Source: WLJO01 sp945889085 (GTDB lineage: Bacteria; Actinomycetota; Acidimicrobiia; Acidimicrobiales; Ilumatobacteraceae). From it: a stretch of DNA of 64,000 bases. A program made the translations under genes and the position numbers. The stretch lies in NCBI GenBank assembly GCA_945889085.1, contig CAMDBM010000008.1, forward strand, positions 4,971 to 68,970. Reading direction: 5' to 3'. Positions 8,018 to 15,690 of this stretch are shown piece after piece (within the stretch, counting starts at the first letter, position 1; every line of letters starts with the position of its first letter). The notes below the pieces were generated by a model. It saw only the letters and a list, made by a program, of their open reading frames with translations. It searched no databases and was not told the DNA's origin.

Positions 8018-8086
8018 CCTGCCCCTACCGGAATGCTTCCGGAGGACTGGGGGGAGACCTCGCCGGTGCGAGGTCTCCCGAGTGGT

Positions 8087-8425
8087 TCAGATGGCTTCCA
8101 CGCCTTCCTCGCCGGTGCGGACGCGAACCATGCGCTCCACATCGACGATCCAGATCTTGCCGTCGCCAATCTTGCCGGTGTGGGCCGCGCCCTTGATCGC
8201 ATCCACGATGGCGTCAACGGAGCCGTCATCGCAGATGATCTCCATCTTCACCTTCGGGACGAAGTCGATCTTGTACTCGGTGCCCCGATAGGTCTCGGTG
8301 TGCCCGCCCTGGCGGCCGAAGCCCCGGGCCTCGCTGACCGTGATGCCGACGGCACCTGCACCTTGGAGTGCGGTCTTGACGTCATCGAGCTTGAACGGCT
8401 TGACGATTGCGGTGATGAGTTTCAT
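8087..8425 (-). CDS. glnK: Nitrogen regulatory protein PII (copy 2)
   Basis: A second 112-residue PII, closely similar to the one at 6254-6592. The same MKLITAIVKPFKLDD start, T-loop with Tyr51 (TYRGTEYKIDF) and TGKIGDGKIW are present. Differences cluster in the region after the T-loop (VKMEIICDDGSVDAIVDAI versus SRLEIVVDDSEVDGVIETL) and at the C-terminus, so the two may prefer different partners or mix in one trimer. ATG 8425 is used because it is the invariant PII start. It is 19 bases after the amt gene, clearly one transcript with it, and is followed by the terminator at 7970-8017. Confidence 0.95.
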   Translation of the reverse strand: MKLITAIVKPFKLDDVKTALQGAGAVGITVSEARGFGRQGGHTETYRGTEYKIDFVPKVKMEIICDDGSVDAIVDAIKGAAHTGKIGDGKIWIVDVERMVRVRTGEEGVEAI

Positions 8426-8444
8426 GGTGTTGGTGGCTCCGTTC

Positions 8445-9899
8445 CTACTTGGTGAACTCTGGGTAGGCCTGGACACCCATCTCCGGAAGGTCGAGACCCA
8501 TGATCTCGTCCTCTTCCGCAGAGCGGATGCCTCCCTTGCCCCTTGCCTTGGAGATCGTGTCCTGGATCTTGAAGAAGGCGAAGGCGACTCCGAGGATGAC
8601 CGTCCAGATCACCGCAGCGCCGAGGGCCTGGGCACCCAACTGGCCCCAGTCGCCCTTGATGATGCCCTTCACGCCGGTTGTGGGCGAGCCGTTCCAGCCG
8701 CCGCCGTAGCTGCCGTTGGCGAAGATGCCTACGCAGAGGACACCGAAGGTGCCGCAGACACCGTGCACGCTGATAGCGCCAACCGGGTCGTCGAGCTTCA
8801 GCTTGCGCTCCACGAAGAACACGGACTCGATCACGAGGATGCCGGCGATACCGCCGATGATTGCGGAAACCCAGGGCGTGACGAACGCGCACGGGGCGGT
8901 GATCGCAACGAGACCGCCAAGCATGCCGTTGGCCATCATGCCGGGATCGGGCTTGCCCGTCCGCTTGGTGATCCAGAACATCGCCACCACTGCACCGAAC
9001 GCTGCGGCAATTGCCGTGTTCGTAGCAACCGTGGCGAACTGCACATCGGTGGCAGCAAAGGTGGAGGCGGCGTTGAAGCCGAACCAACCGAACAGCAGGA
9101 TCAGCGTGCCGAGCATGGCCATCGGGATGTGGTGGCCAGGCATGGCCCGAGGCTTGCCGTCGGGGCCGAACTTACCGATGCGTGGACCGAGCACGATCGC
9201 TCCGGCGAGTGCAGCGACACCGCCGACGGCGTGCACCACACCCGAGCCGGCGAAGTCGACGTAGCCGGCGCCGAGGTGCATCGAGCGCCACGACTGGGCA
9301 AGCCAGCCTCCGCCCCAGGTCCAGGCAGCCATGATCGGGTAGTAGATGGCTCCGCAGAAGAAGCCCCACACCACGAACGAGCCCCACTTCCATCGCTCGG
9401 CCATCGCCCCGGTGGGGATCGTGGCCACGGTGTCCATGAAGGCCACCATGTACAGGAAGAAGCCGAGCAAGGCCGGGGTGATGCCGCCACCGGAGAGCGC
9501 CCACCCGCCCTTGAAGAACAGCGCAGTGCTGCCGTGGCCGATGAGGTTCCCCCCGATCGCCTTGTCGATGCCGAGGGCGCCGTAGGAGAATCCGCCGAAG
9601 GCCAGAGGGAACCCGACGAAGAAGAAGCCGATGAACCCGAGACCGAAGATCGCGAAGTTCGTCGTCATCACGTGTGCTGCGTGCTTGGCCCGGCAGAAGC
9701 CGGTCTCGACGAGCGCGAAGCCCGCCTGCATGAAGATGACGAGGGTTGCGCCGATGACCACCCAGAGCAGGTTGACCTGCTTGCCGAGGACTGTCACCGC
9801 CTCACCCGCGTCCTGGGCGAAGGCCGAGTTGGAACCGAAGCCGACAACGGCTGCGGCAACACTCAGGCTGATCGCGAGTTTGAGTGCTTTCTTTCGCAC
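8445..9899 (-). CDS. amt: Ammonium transporter Amt (copy 2, with signal peptide)
   Basis: A 484-residue Amt with a cleavable N-terminal signal (KKALKLAISLSVAAAVVGFG, cut after SAFA at about residue 28), as in E. coli AmtB and unlike the neighbouring copy. Channel histidines are His223 (GVVHAVGG) and His379 (GAISVHGVCG). LVETGFCRAKHAAHVM and GWFGFNAAS are family motifs. The long C-terminal tail (IQDTISKARGKGGIRSAEEDEIMGLD) is the PII-docking region. It leads the amt-glnK-amt-glnK-FrhB series. A good Shine-Dalgarno (GAGAAAGG) lies just before the ATG, and a GlnR-type box lies 85 bases further up. Confidence 0.95.
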   Translation of the reverse strand: MRKKALKLAISLSVAAAVVGFGSNSAFAQDAGEAVTVLGKQVNLLWVVIGATLVIFMQAGFALVETGFCRAKHAAHVMTTNFAIFGLGFIGFFFVGFPLAFGGFSYGALGIDKAIGGNLIGHGSTALFFKGGWALSGGGITPALLGFFLYMVAFMDTVATIPTGAMAERWKWGSFVVWGFFCGAIYYPIMAAWTWGGGWLAQSWRSMHLGAGYVDFAGSGVVHAVGGVAALAGAIVLGPRIGKFGPDGKPRAMPGHHIPMAMLGTLILLFGWFGFNAASTFAATDVQFATVATNTAIAAAFGAVVAMFWITKRTGKPDPGMMANGMLGGLVAITAPCAFVTPWVSAIIGGIAGILVIESVFFVERKLKLDDPVGAISVHGVCGTFGVLCVGIFANGSYGGGWNGSPTTGVKGIIKGDWGQLGAQALGAAVIWTVILGVAFAFFKIQDTISKARGKGGIRSAEEDEIMGLDLPEMGVQAYPEFTK

Positions 9900-9983
9900 G
9901 GTGCAGAACCTTTCTCACGTAGGGGCAGTAGTTGTGGGCCGGCACAACGCTGGACCGCCCGATGAACAAGGTACGTGGGGGGT

Positions 9984-10021
9984 ATTTCCCCGAGGTCTTG
10001 GCTCTGTTTCCAGTACGTGAA
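9984..10021 (-). promoter_or_regulatory. GlnR-type nitrogen box upstream of amt copy 2
   Basis: On the minus strand the order is TTCAC-n6-GAAAC-n6-AAGAC-n6-GAAAT. The actinobacterial GlnR box is GTnAC-n6-GaAAC-n6-GTnAC-n6-GAAAC, so spacing is exact. The first half-site matches at all but one position; the second differs at three. It sits 85-122 bases before the amt ATG and 22 bases after the antiporter stop, the expected place for activation under nitrogen limitation. GlnR itself is not in the window; the winged-helix protein at 12766-13053 is another candidate. Confidence 0.6.
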
Positions 10022-10042
10022 GCGATGGTTCGGGTGAGCGCC

Positions 10043-12766
10043 TCAGCGCGTCCCGCGTCGCCCCCGCAGCGACCCGCCGGCGAGTGCCTTGCGGATCCTC
10101 TCCTGCGCTGTCTCGTCGAGCTTGCGCCCATCGGTATCGGTCAGCGAGAAGCGGTCTACCACGGCGCCGCGAAGCGTGGCTATGCGTGCCGAGTGGACCT
10201 CCACACCGGCGAGGGCAAACGCAGCGGTGATACCCGCAAGCACCCCCGGGGCGTCGTCGGCCTCGACGGTGCAGGCCGTGAACCAGGGGAGCGCGTCGTT
10301 GTCGAACCGGGCAATCGCACCGGCAACGGCCACCGGTGGGACCGATTGACGCAGACCGGTCTCGATCGCCGCGGAGAGTTCCCTCGCGGCCGGGCGGGCG
10401 TTGCTCACTACAACGAAGCTGTCGACCACCACGCCGTCTGCCCACGTGGCGACCGAGGCACTGAGGATGTCCATCCTCGCGTCGGTGAGCACACGCGTGA
10501 TCGTTGCGAGGAGTCCCTGCTGGTCACGGCTCGCGACATCGACCTGCCAATGCTGGGCGAGTTCGTGGCCAGTGACGGCAACGCGGGCCGTTCCCGAACG
10601 CGGCGGGGGCTCGGCGAGGCGGGCCTGGCGCACGAGTTCCTCGGGTTCGTTGGCGAGGATGTACGAGCGTGGCGCGTGCGCAATCCGCTCGGCAGCCGGG
10701 TCGTCGCCGGCGAGCCGCTGCGCGGTGTCCCGTCTCGCATCACAGAGGTCGGTCCCGTCACGGCCACCCAGCTCGGCCCCGATGCGGTCGTTCAGTTCGT
10801 CGAGTACCGCCCGCTCGAACGCATCGAGGTCGGTGCTCGCGATGGACAGCAGGTACAGCCGTCGGCGTCGGTCCTCGGACCCGATGTGTGTGGCTAGCTG
10901 CTTGATCATCAGCGAGTCGAGGGCATCGGGATCGTGGAGCGACGCGAGGAGCAGAGACGCGTCCTGAACGAGCGCCGCCGTTTCGCGTTCGTCGTCGGAG
11001 GGGATCGAGAGTTGGTCCAGCACAGACCGGGCCACGTCGTTGTTGTCGCCGGAGAGGTCGACAAGGTCGAGTACCAGCGCGCCGAGCAGCAGGGGGTCCA
11101 CGCGGTCGAGCAGGCCCCACTCGCCGGCGAAGTCGTCGTCTGCGCCACCCGGGGCCAGTTCGATGAGCCGATCGACGGTGGGGAAGCGCAGGACCCGGAG
11201 GGGGTCGAGTTCGGAGGGGTCCGCACGTCTGGCCCGGAGTGCTGCCGACACCTCGGGGATCGCCCGCTCGAGGATGCCGAGTGTCTCGAGGAACCTCCAA
11301 GAGCGCGGGTTCCCGGCGCGAAGCAGGGCGATGAACCGTTGGGTGCTCGGCGAGTCCCATGCAATCGGTTGCGTCCGGTGCAGGGAGAACCACTCGAGCA
11401 GGCGCTCGGTCGGTCGATTGTCGGTGGCGAGGGCTGCTGCCTCGAGGGCCAGCGGCAACAATTCGCTCGCCGGGGGTTCCGCGCTCAGGTCGACTGACCC
11501 GTTGCGGACGACGAACCAACCGCCCTCGGGGGCGACGGTGGGCACTTGCGCGGCGGTCGGGGAAGGTGCCGTCTGCGCCCGGGTTGCCTTCCAGCGCAGC
11601 AGTGGCGGTGTCATCACGGTGGTCACGAGCACTACAACGATCAGAGCCGCGTAGAGATCGGCGTCCAACACACCGGTACTCAGCCCGAGCCCTGCGAAGA
11701 TCAACCCCACCTCGCCACGGGGGATCATGCCGATACCGATCATCCACTTGTCGCTGCGCGTGCCGAACGCGCCGACTGCTGCGACCAACTTGCCGGCGAT
11801 CGCGATGACGGTCAGCACCGCTGCGGTGCCGAGCACGGCCGGTCGAGCAATGGCTGCGATGTCGGTCTTGATCCCGATCGACAGGAAGAAGACCGGGATG
11901 AACACGTGACCGATCGGCGTGAGCTCGCGCTCGATTCGCTTGGCCTGCTTGCTCCGGTTGAGCGCCAGTCCGGCCATGAACGCGCCGATGATGGGAGCGA
12001 GGCGAGCGACGTCCGCGAGGGATGAGAAGCCCATCGCGATGGCGAAGGCAACGGCAACGAGGGTTGCCGAGGACTTCGAGAACCTGGAGACGGCACCGAG
12101 GAGGGGTGGGACGATCTTGGCGCCGATGACCCCGGTGACGAGGAGGAATCCCACAGCGAGCCCGGTGGTCCCGAGGATCGATGCTGCGCTCACGCTGCCG
12201 TCCACGACGATGCGCGTCACGATCGTGAGGATGATGAGACCGAGCACGTCGTCGGCAACAGCGGCGCCGAGGACGATGCGCGATTCCGTGGACGACAGCA
12301 CGCCGAGGTCGCCGAAGACACGTGCGGTGATGCCGACGCTCGTTGCGGTCAGTGCTGCGCCGAGGAACACCGACGTCTTCACGTCCTGCCCGAGCGCCAG
12401 ACCGGCACCGATCCCGCCGAGGAAGGGGGCGGCAACGCCGAGCACTGCGACAGCAAAGGACGCCCTGCCCACTCGAGCCAGCTCCCTCACGTCCATTTCC
12501 AGCCCAACGTTGAGGAGCAGGAGGATCACGCCGATCTCTGCGAGGAGGTGCAGGGCGTCATCAGCCTGCACAAGGTTGAGCACCGACGGGCCGATCAGGA
12601 TCCCGGCGACGATCTCGCCGAGCACGGCGGGAACCCTCACCCGTTCGGCAAGCTCAGCGGCCAGTTTTGCGGCCGCCAGCACGATGAACACGTGGAACAG
12701 GATCTTCCCGATGTCGAATCCGTTGGCGCCCTCCGTTGCCGCAAGCAGCGAAACTGCGGCCTGCAT
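10043..12766 (-). CDS. CPA2 cation/proton antiporter fused to GlnD-like UR/HD and tandem ACT domains
   Basis: A 907-residue fusion. Residues about 20-392 are a Na+/H+ exchanger-type (KefB/CPA2) membrane domain: RVPAVLGEIVAGILIGPSVL, then GAAVADDVLGLIIL with the paired acidic residues Asp172-Asp173 typical of electrogenic antiporters, and IPRGEVGLIFAGLGL. After a Pro/Ala linker (about 395-430), residues about 433-515 look like the GlnD UR-UTase helical region (STQRFIALLRAG, LGILERAIPEVSAALRAR, RFPTVDRLIEL). Residues about 522-660 look like its HD domain with the metal site gone (VLDLVDLSGDNN where GlnD has LHDIGKGRGGDHS). Two ACT domains follow at about 738-800 and 828-898. The nucleotidyltransferase domain of GlnD is absent. 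By analogy the ACT pair may bind glutamine and gate ion exchange. It overlaps the wHTH gene by one base and precedes amt-glnK. Confidence 0.85.
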   Translation of the reverse strand: MQAAVSLLAATEGANGFDIGKILFHVFIVLAAAKLAAELAERVRVPAVLGEIVAGILIGPSVLNLVQADDALHLLAEIGVILLLLNVGLEMDVRELARVGRASFAVAVLGVAAPFLGGIGAGLALGQDVKTSVFLGAALTATSVGITARVFGDLGVLSSTESRIVLGAAVADDVLGLIILTIVTRIVVDGSVSAASILGTTGLAVGFLLVTGVIGAKIVPPLLGAVSRFSKSSATLVAVAFAIAMGFSSLADVARLAPIIGAFMAGLALNRSKQAKRIERELTPIGHVFIPVFFLSIGIKTDIAAIARPAVLGTAAVLTVIAIAGKLVAAVGAFGTRSDKWMIGIGMIPRGEVGLIFAGLGLSTGVLDADLYAALIVVVLVTTVMTPPLLRWKATRAQTAPSPTAAQVPTVAPEGGWFVVRNGSVDLSAEPPASELLPLALEAAALATDNRPTERLLEWFSLHRTQPIAWDSPSTQRFIALLRAGNPRSWRFLETLGILERAIPEVSAALRARRADPSELDPLRVLRFPTVDRLIELAPGGADDDFAGEWGLLDRVDPLLLGALVLDLVDLSGDNNDVARSVLDQLSIPSDDERETAALVQDASLLLASLHDPDALDSLMIKQLATHIGSEDRRRRLYLLSIASTDLDAFERAVLDELNDRIGAELGGRDGTDLCDARRDTAQRLAGDDPAAERIAHAPRSYILANEPEELVRQARLAEPPPRSGTARVAVTGHELAQHWQVDVASRDQQGLLATITRVLTDARMDILSASVATWADGVVVDSFVVVSNARPAARELSAAIETGLRQSVPPVAVAGAIARFDNDALPWFTACTVEADDAPGVLAGITAAFALAGVEVHSARIATLRGAVVDRFSLTDTDGRKLDETAQERIRKALAGGSLRGRRGTR

Positions 12767-13053
12767 CAGGTGACGAGGGTTCTGGCAGTGTCAGCCGCTT
12801 CGGCGGTGAGCGTCCATCCGCGCGACCGCACGGTGCGGATCGACTCGGGCCCCATCCTTCTGCGGATCTCGACGAGGATTGCGTCGCACCGGCGGGCACT
12901 GCGGTCGCCGAGGCCGCTCTGGCGCGCAAGTTCGGCTCGGCTCACAACCCGCCCCGAGTACCTCACAAGAACCCGGAGCACCGCCAGTTCTTGCTCGCTC
13001 AGTTCGTTCAGTCCGTTGGGGCGGACCGTGTTGGGAACGACGGTGTTTGCCAT
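12766..13053 (-). CDS. Stand-alone OmpR/PhoB-type winged-helix regulator
   Basis: A 95-residue protein that is only a Trans_reg_C winged helix: LSEQELAVLRVLVRYSGRVVSRAELARQSGL, a recognition-helix region SARRCDAILVEIRRRMG, and the wing IRTVRSRGWTL. There is no receiver domain. GlnR, the actinobacterial nitrogen regulator, uses the same DNA-binding fold, but the recognition helix here does not match GlnR closely. The stop shares a base with the antiporter ATG (TGATG), so the two are translationally coupled. ATG 13053 fits the domain start; an earlier ATG at 13122 would run into the divergent promoter. Likely role: local nitrogen or ion regulator of this operon or of the amt genes, inferred from position only. 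Confidence 0.7.
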   Translation of the reverse strand: MANTVVPNTVRPNGLNELSEQELAVLRVLVRYSGRVVSRAELARQSGLGDRSARRCDAILVEIRRRMGPESIRTVRSRGWTLTAEAADTARTLVT

Positions 13054-13134
13054 GAGCCAAACGGTAGGTGGGGCCAATTTCGGTGCTGTTCTGGCTCTGT
13101 GAACGGGCTGTAAACAGGGCACGTTGTCGTCTGG

Positions 13135-13148
13135 TTACCGGCCGGTAA
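13135..13148. promoter_or_regulatory. Perfect 14-bp palindrome, candidate TetR-type operator
   Basis: TTACCGGCCGGTAA lies 13 bases before the acyl-CoA dehydrogenase ATG, between it and the divergent wHTH gene. The shape is typical of TetR-family operators before lipid catabolism genes. No TetR gene is adjacent; one lies at 61853. Confidence 0.5.
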
Positions 13149-13160
13149 TACTCCCCGACC

Positions 13161-14390
13161 ATGGACATGTCGTACCCCACCGACGCGGAAGCCTTCCGCT
13201 CCGAGATCCGGGCCTGGCTCGGAAATCACCTCCCGAAGGGCTGGTTTGAGCCCGGCTTCGAACTGTCCGGCGAGGAGCGTCGGGCCTTCAACGAGACGTG
13301 GCCGGCCAAGCTGTACGAGGGCGGGTGGATCTGTGCGACATGGCCCCAGGAGTACGGCGGCCGTGGGCTCTCCGTGATGCAGGGCGTGGTGCTCTCCGAG
13401 GAGTTCGCGCGGGCCAAGGCACCGGTGCGTGCCGACTTCTTCGGCGACACGCTCGTCGGGCCGACGATCCTGCAGTGGGGCACTGAGGAGCAGAAGAAAA
13501 CGTTCCTGCCGCAGATCCTCAAGGGTGAGGTTCGTTGGTGCCAGGGGTTCAGCGAACCGAACTCTGGGTCCGACCTCGCCTCGCTGAAGACAACAGCGGT
13601 CCTCGACGGCGACGAATGGGTGATCAACGGCCAGAAGGTGTGGACCACCCAGGGCCACCACGCCGACTATTGCTTCCTGCTTACGCGCACCGATCCAGAC
13701 TCGCCCAAGCACAAGGGCATCTCGTACCTGCTCGTGCCGATGCGCCAGCCGGGGGTTGAGGTGCGCGGCATCGTGCAGCCCGATGGCACTGCGGAGTTCT
13801 GCGAGGTGTTCTTCGACAACGCCCGTTGCCCGAAGGACAACGTGGTCGGCGGTGTGAACGAGGGCTGGAAGGTGGCCAACTCCACGCTCGCGTTCGAGCG
13901 TGGGATGAGCGCCACCACGAGCTACCGACGTTTTGAGGACGAGTATCACCTGCTGGTCGCCGAAGCCGGGGCAAGGGGTCTGCTCTGCGACCTCGTGATC
14001 CGTCAGCGCCTCATGAAGTACTACACGAAGATCCAGTTGCTCCGGGTGAACGGACTGCGCTCGCTCACGTCAACGCTCAACAAGACGAAGGACCCCGGTG
14101 TCGCCGCGCTCGGTGCAACGAACAAGATGTTCTGGACCGAGATGCACAAAGAGGCCATGGAGCTCTGCCTCGACATCTACGGGGCGGACTCGATGTTGAT
14201 CAACACGGGCCCCACCGCTGGGTCGTGGCCGGGAACCGGTCGTGACAAGCGCCGCGAGGGGTACCCGGTGAGCGCGATGCTCTCGGCGTTCTTCTTTAGC
14301 CGCTCGGAGACGATCTGGGGCGGAACCTCCCAGATCCAGCGCAACATCGTTGGCGAGCGCGTGCTCGGCCTGCCCAAGGAGCCGGGCTGA
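13161..14390 (+). CDS. Acyl-CoA dehydrogenase
   Basis: A 409-residue FAD-dependent acyl-CoA dehydrogenase. It has the N-terminal helical domain, the FAD/substrate middle motif WCQGFSEPNSGSDLASLKTTA followed by WVINGQKVWTTQGHHADYCF, and the C-terminal SRSETIWGGTSQIQRNIVGERVLGLP. It would introduce a trans-2 double bond into an acyl-CoA, with electrons passed to ETF. The ATG at 13161 or the one at 13167 can start it; both follow the palindromic operator closely, so repressor binding at 13135-13148 would block transcription. The gene stands alone, and its TGA lies inside the first copy of the repeat at 14388-14523. Substrate length cannot be told from sequence. Confidence 0.9.
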   Translation: MDMSYPTDAEAFRSEIRAWLGNHLPKGWFEPGFELSGEERRAFNETWPAKLYEGGWICATWPQEYGGRGLSVMQGVVLSEEFARAKAPVRADFFGDTLVGPTILQWGTEEQKKTFLPQILKGEVRWCQGFSEPNSGSDLASLKTTAVLDGDEWVINGQKVWTTQGHHADYCFLLTRTDPDSPKHKGISYLLVPMRQPGVEVRGIVQPDGTAEFCEVFFDNARCPKDNVVGGVNEGWKVANSTLAFERGMSATTSYRRFEDEYHLLVAEAGARGLLCDLVIRQRLMKYYTKIQLLRVNGLRSLTSTLNKTKDPGVAALGATNKMFWTEMHKEAMELCLDIYGADSMLINTGPTAGSWPGTGRDKRREGYPVSAMLSAFFFSRSETIWGGTSQIQRNIVGERVLGLPKEPG

Positions 14391-14523
14391 TTTCGCCGAC
14401 ATAGCCGCCGCTTCGCTTCGGCATAGTTCGGCGTGTAGCTCGTCGCTGGCGCTTCCCTCGCTACCGTCCTGATTTCGCCGACATAGCCGCCGCTTCGCTT
14501 CGGCATAGTTCGGCGTGTAGCTC
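14388..14523. repeat. Two 54-bp structured direct repeats between convergent genes
   Basis: An identical 54-base unit occurs at 14388-14441 and 14470-14523 (period 82). Each unit folds: CGCCGA and TCGGCG form an outer stem, then an ATA/ATA internal loop, then GCCG pairs with CGGC around a CCGCTTCGCTT loop. Copy 1 begins with the acyl-CoA dehydrogenase TGA; copy 2 ends at the first base pair of the opposing gene's stop. The repeat thus lies exactly between two convergent 3' ends and could act as a bidirectional terminator or mRNA 3'-end stabiliser, although there is no T-run. Confidence 0.9.
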
Positions 14524-15628
14524 AGAGCGTGGCGCACTCGGCGGCGAGGCTGCCGAGTGCGGTCGTGCGACGCGGCTCCCGGATCTCGTGCTGATCCAGA
14601 CCGTTCGTGCAGTACCCGAAGGAGAGACCGGTCACGGGGTCGCCCCACGCGATCTGGCCCTTCGCTCCGTTATGGCCGACCGTGCCTGCATGCGCCGTGC
14701 GACCGAACCCGCGGAAGTGGTCCTTGCCGTCGCCTGCGGCCCGGACGAGTCCAAGCGTGCGGTTGGCGGGTACGCCGGTTAGCGGATCAGGGAACGTGTT
14801 GCGAACGTTGTCTCTCGCATCAGCGATCACGTCCGGGCGCCACATGCCGCCCGGGTTGTTCAGCACCGCTTGGTAGTAGAGGGCAAGGTCGCAGGCCCGC
14901 ATCACCCCGCCGCCACCGGGAACGCCAACGTCCTGGACGCCGGGGGAGTCGAACGCCGTGAGCGCCTCGATCGTCACCTCGGTGGCCGGTAGTTCGGGAA
15001 CACCGAAGACGGACTGGATCTCGGGGGAGGTGGCCGGGCTACCGGTCACCTGGAGCGCTGCCGCCCGGAACGGGAGGACGCCGAGCACCTTGGGCAGCCC
15101 AGCGGGCGCGGTGACCCGCTGCTCGACCACGTCGCGGAAGTCGGTTCCCGTCAGGGTCTCGATGAGTTCGGCGAGCACCCAGTGCGCCGACGTGGGGTGG
15201 TACTCGAACCTCGTGCCTGGCGCCCAACTGGTGCGCCACTTCGAGAACGCCGCGCGGCGTCCGGCCGAGGTGTCACCGTCCAGGGCCTTGAGCGGCGCGG
15301 AGGGGAAGCCCGAGGTGTGGAGCATCACCTGCTCCACGGTGATGAGGTCCTTGCCGTTGCCTGCGAACTCGGGGATGTAGTCAGCCACCCGTTTCGAGAC
15401 GTCGATGAGCCCATCGCCGATCAGCGCCCACATCGCGCCGGCAACGAAGGTCTTTGTTGCGGAGTAGACGACGTACCGGGTGTCGTCGGTGGCGTCGCCG
15501 TAGGTCTCGAAGGCCACGAGCTCACCCTGGTAGGCCAGCGCGAACTGGCACGACGGCAGCAGGCCCTCGTCGATCTCGCGCCGGGCGCGTGTTCGGAGCC
15601 GGTCGATCGCTGTCTGGTCGAGTCCCAT
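14522..15628 (-). CDS. Beta-lactamase-fold serine hydrolase/esterase
   Basis: A 368-residue class C beta-lactamase/EstB-type hydrolase. The nucleophile motif SxxK is SATK in VVYSATKTFVAGA near residue 57. The family HTSG motif is LHTSGFPSAPL, the second-motif Tyr is in FEYHPTSAHW, and the C-terminal HxG-like motif is TVGHNGAKGQIAW. It has no signal peptide, so it is likely a cytosolic esterase rather than a penicillin-degrading enzyme. It is transcribed towards the acyl-CoA dehydrogenase; its stop lies at the edge of repeat copy 2. Confidence 0.8.
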   Translation of the reverse strand: MGLDQTAIDRLRTRARREIDEGLLPSCQFALAYQGELVAFETYGDATDDTRYVVYSATKTFVAGAMWALIGDGLIDVSKRVADYIPEFAGNGKDLITVEQVMLHTSGFPSAPLKALDGDTSAGRRAAFSKWRTSWAPGTRFEYHPTSAHWVLAELIETLTGTDFRDVVEQRVTAPAGLPKVLGVLPFRAAALQVTGSPATSPEIQSVFGVPELPATEVTIEALTAFDSPGVQDVGVPGGGGVMRACDLALYYQAVLNNPGGMWRPDVIADARDNVRNTFPDPLTGVPANRTLGLVRAAGDGKDHFRGFGRTAHAGTVGHNGAKGQIAWGDPVTGLSFGYCTNGLDQHEIREPRRTTALGSLAAECATL

Positions 15629-15690
15629 AGACGGACCTTATGCGCAATGCCGGGCCACTGCGGGCCCGTCGATGTGACACGGTGGGACGT

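Noticed and set aside
14070..14648. Minus-strand frame with a repeated peptide (SYTPNYAEAKRRL)
   Set aside because: The repeat is only the translation of the 54-bp non-coding duplication; the frame runs antisense to two real genes.
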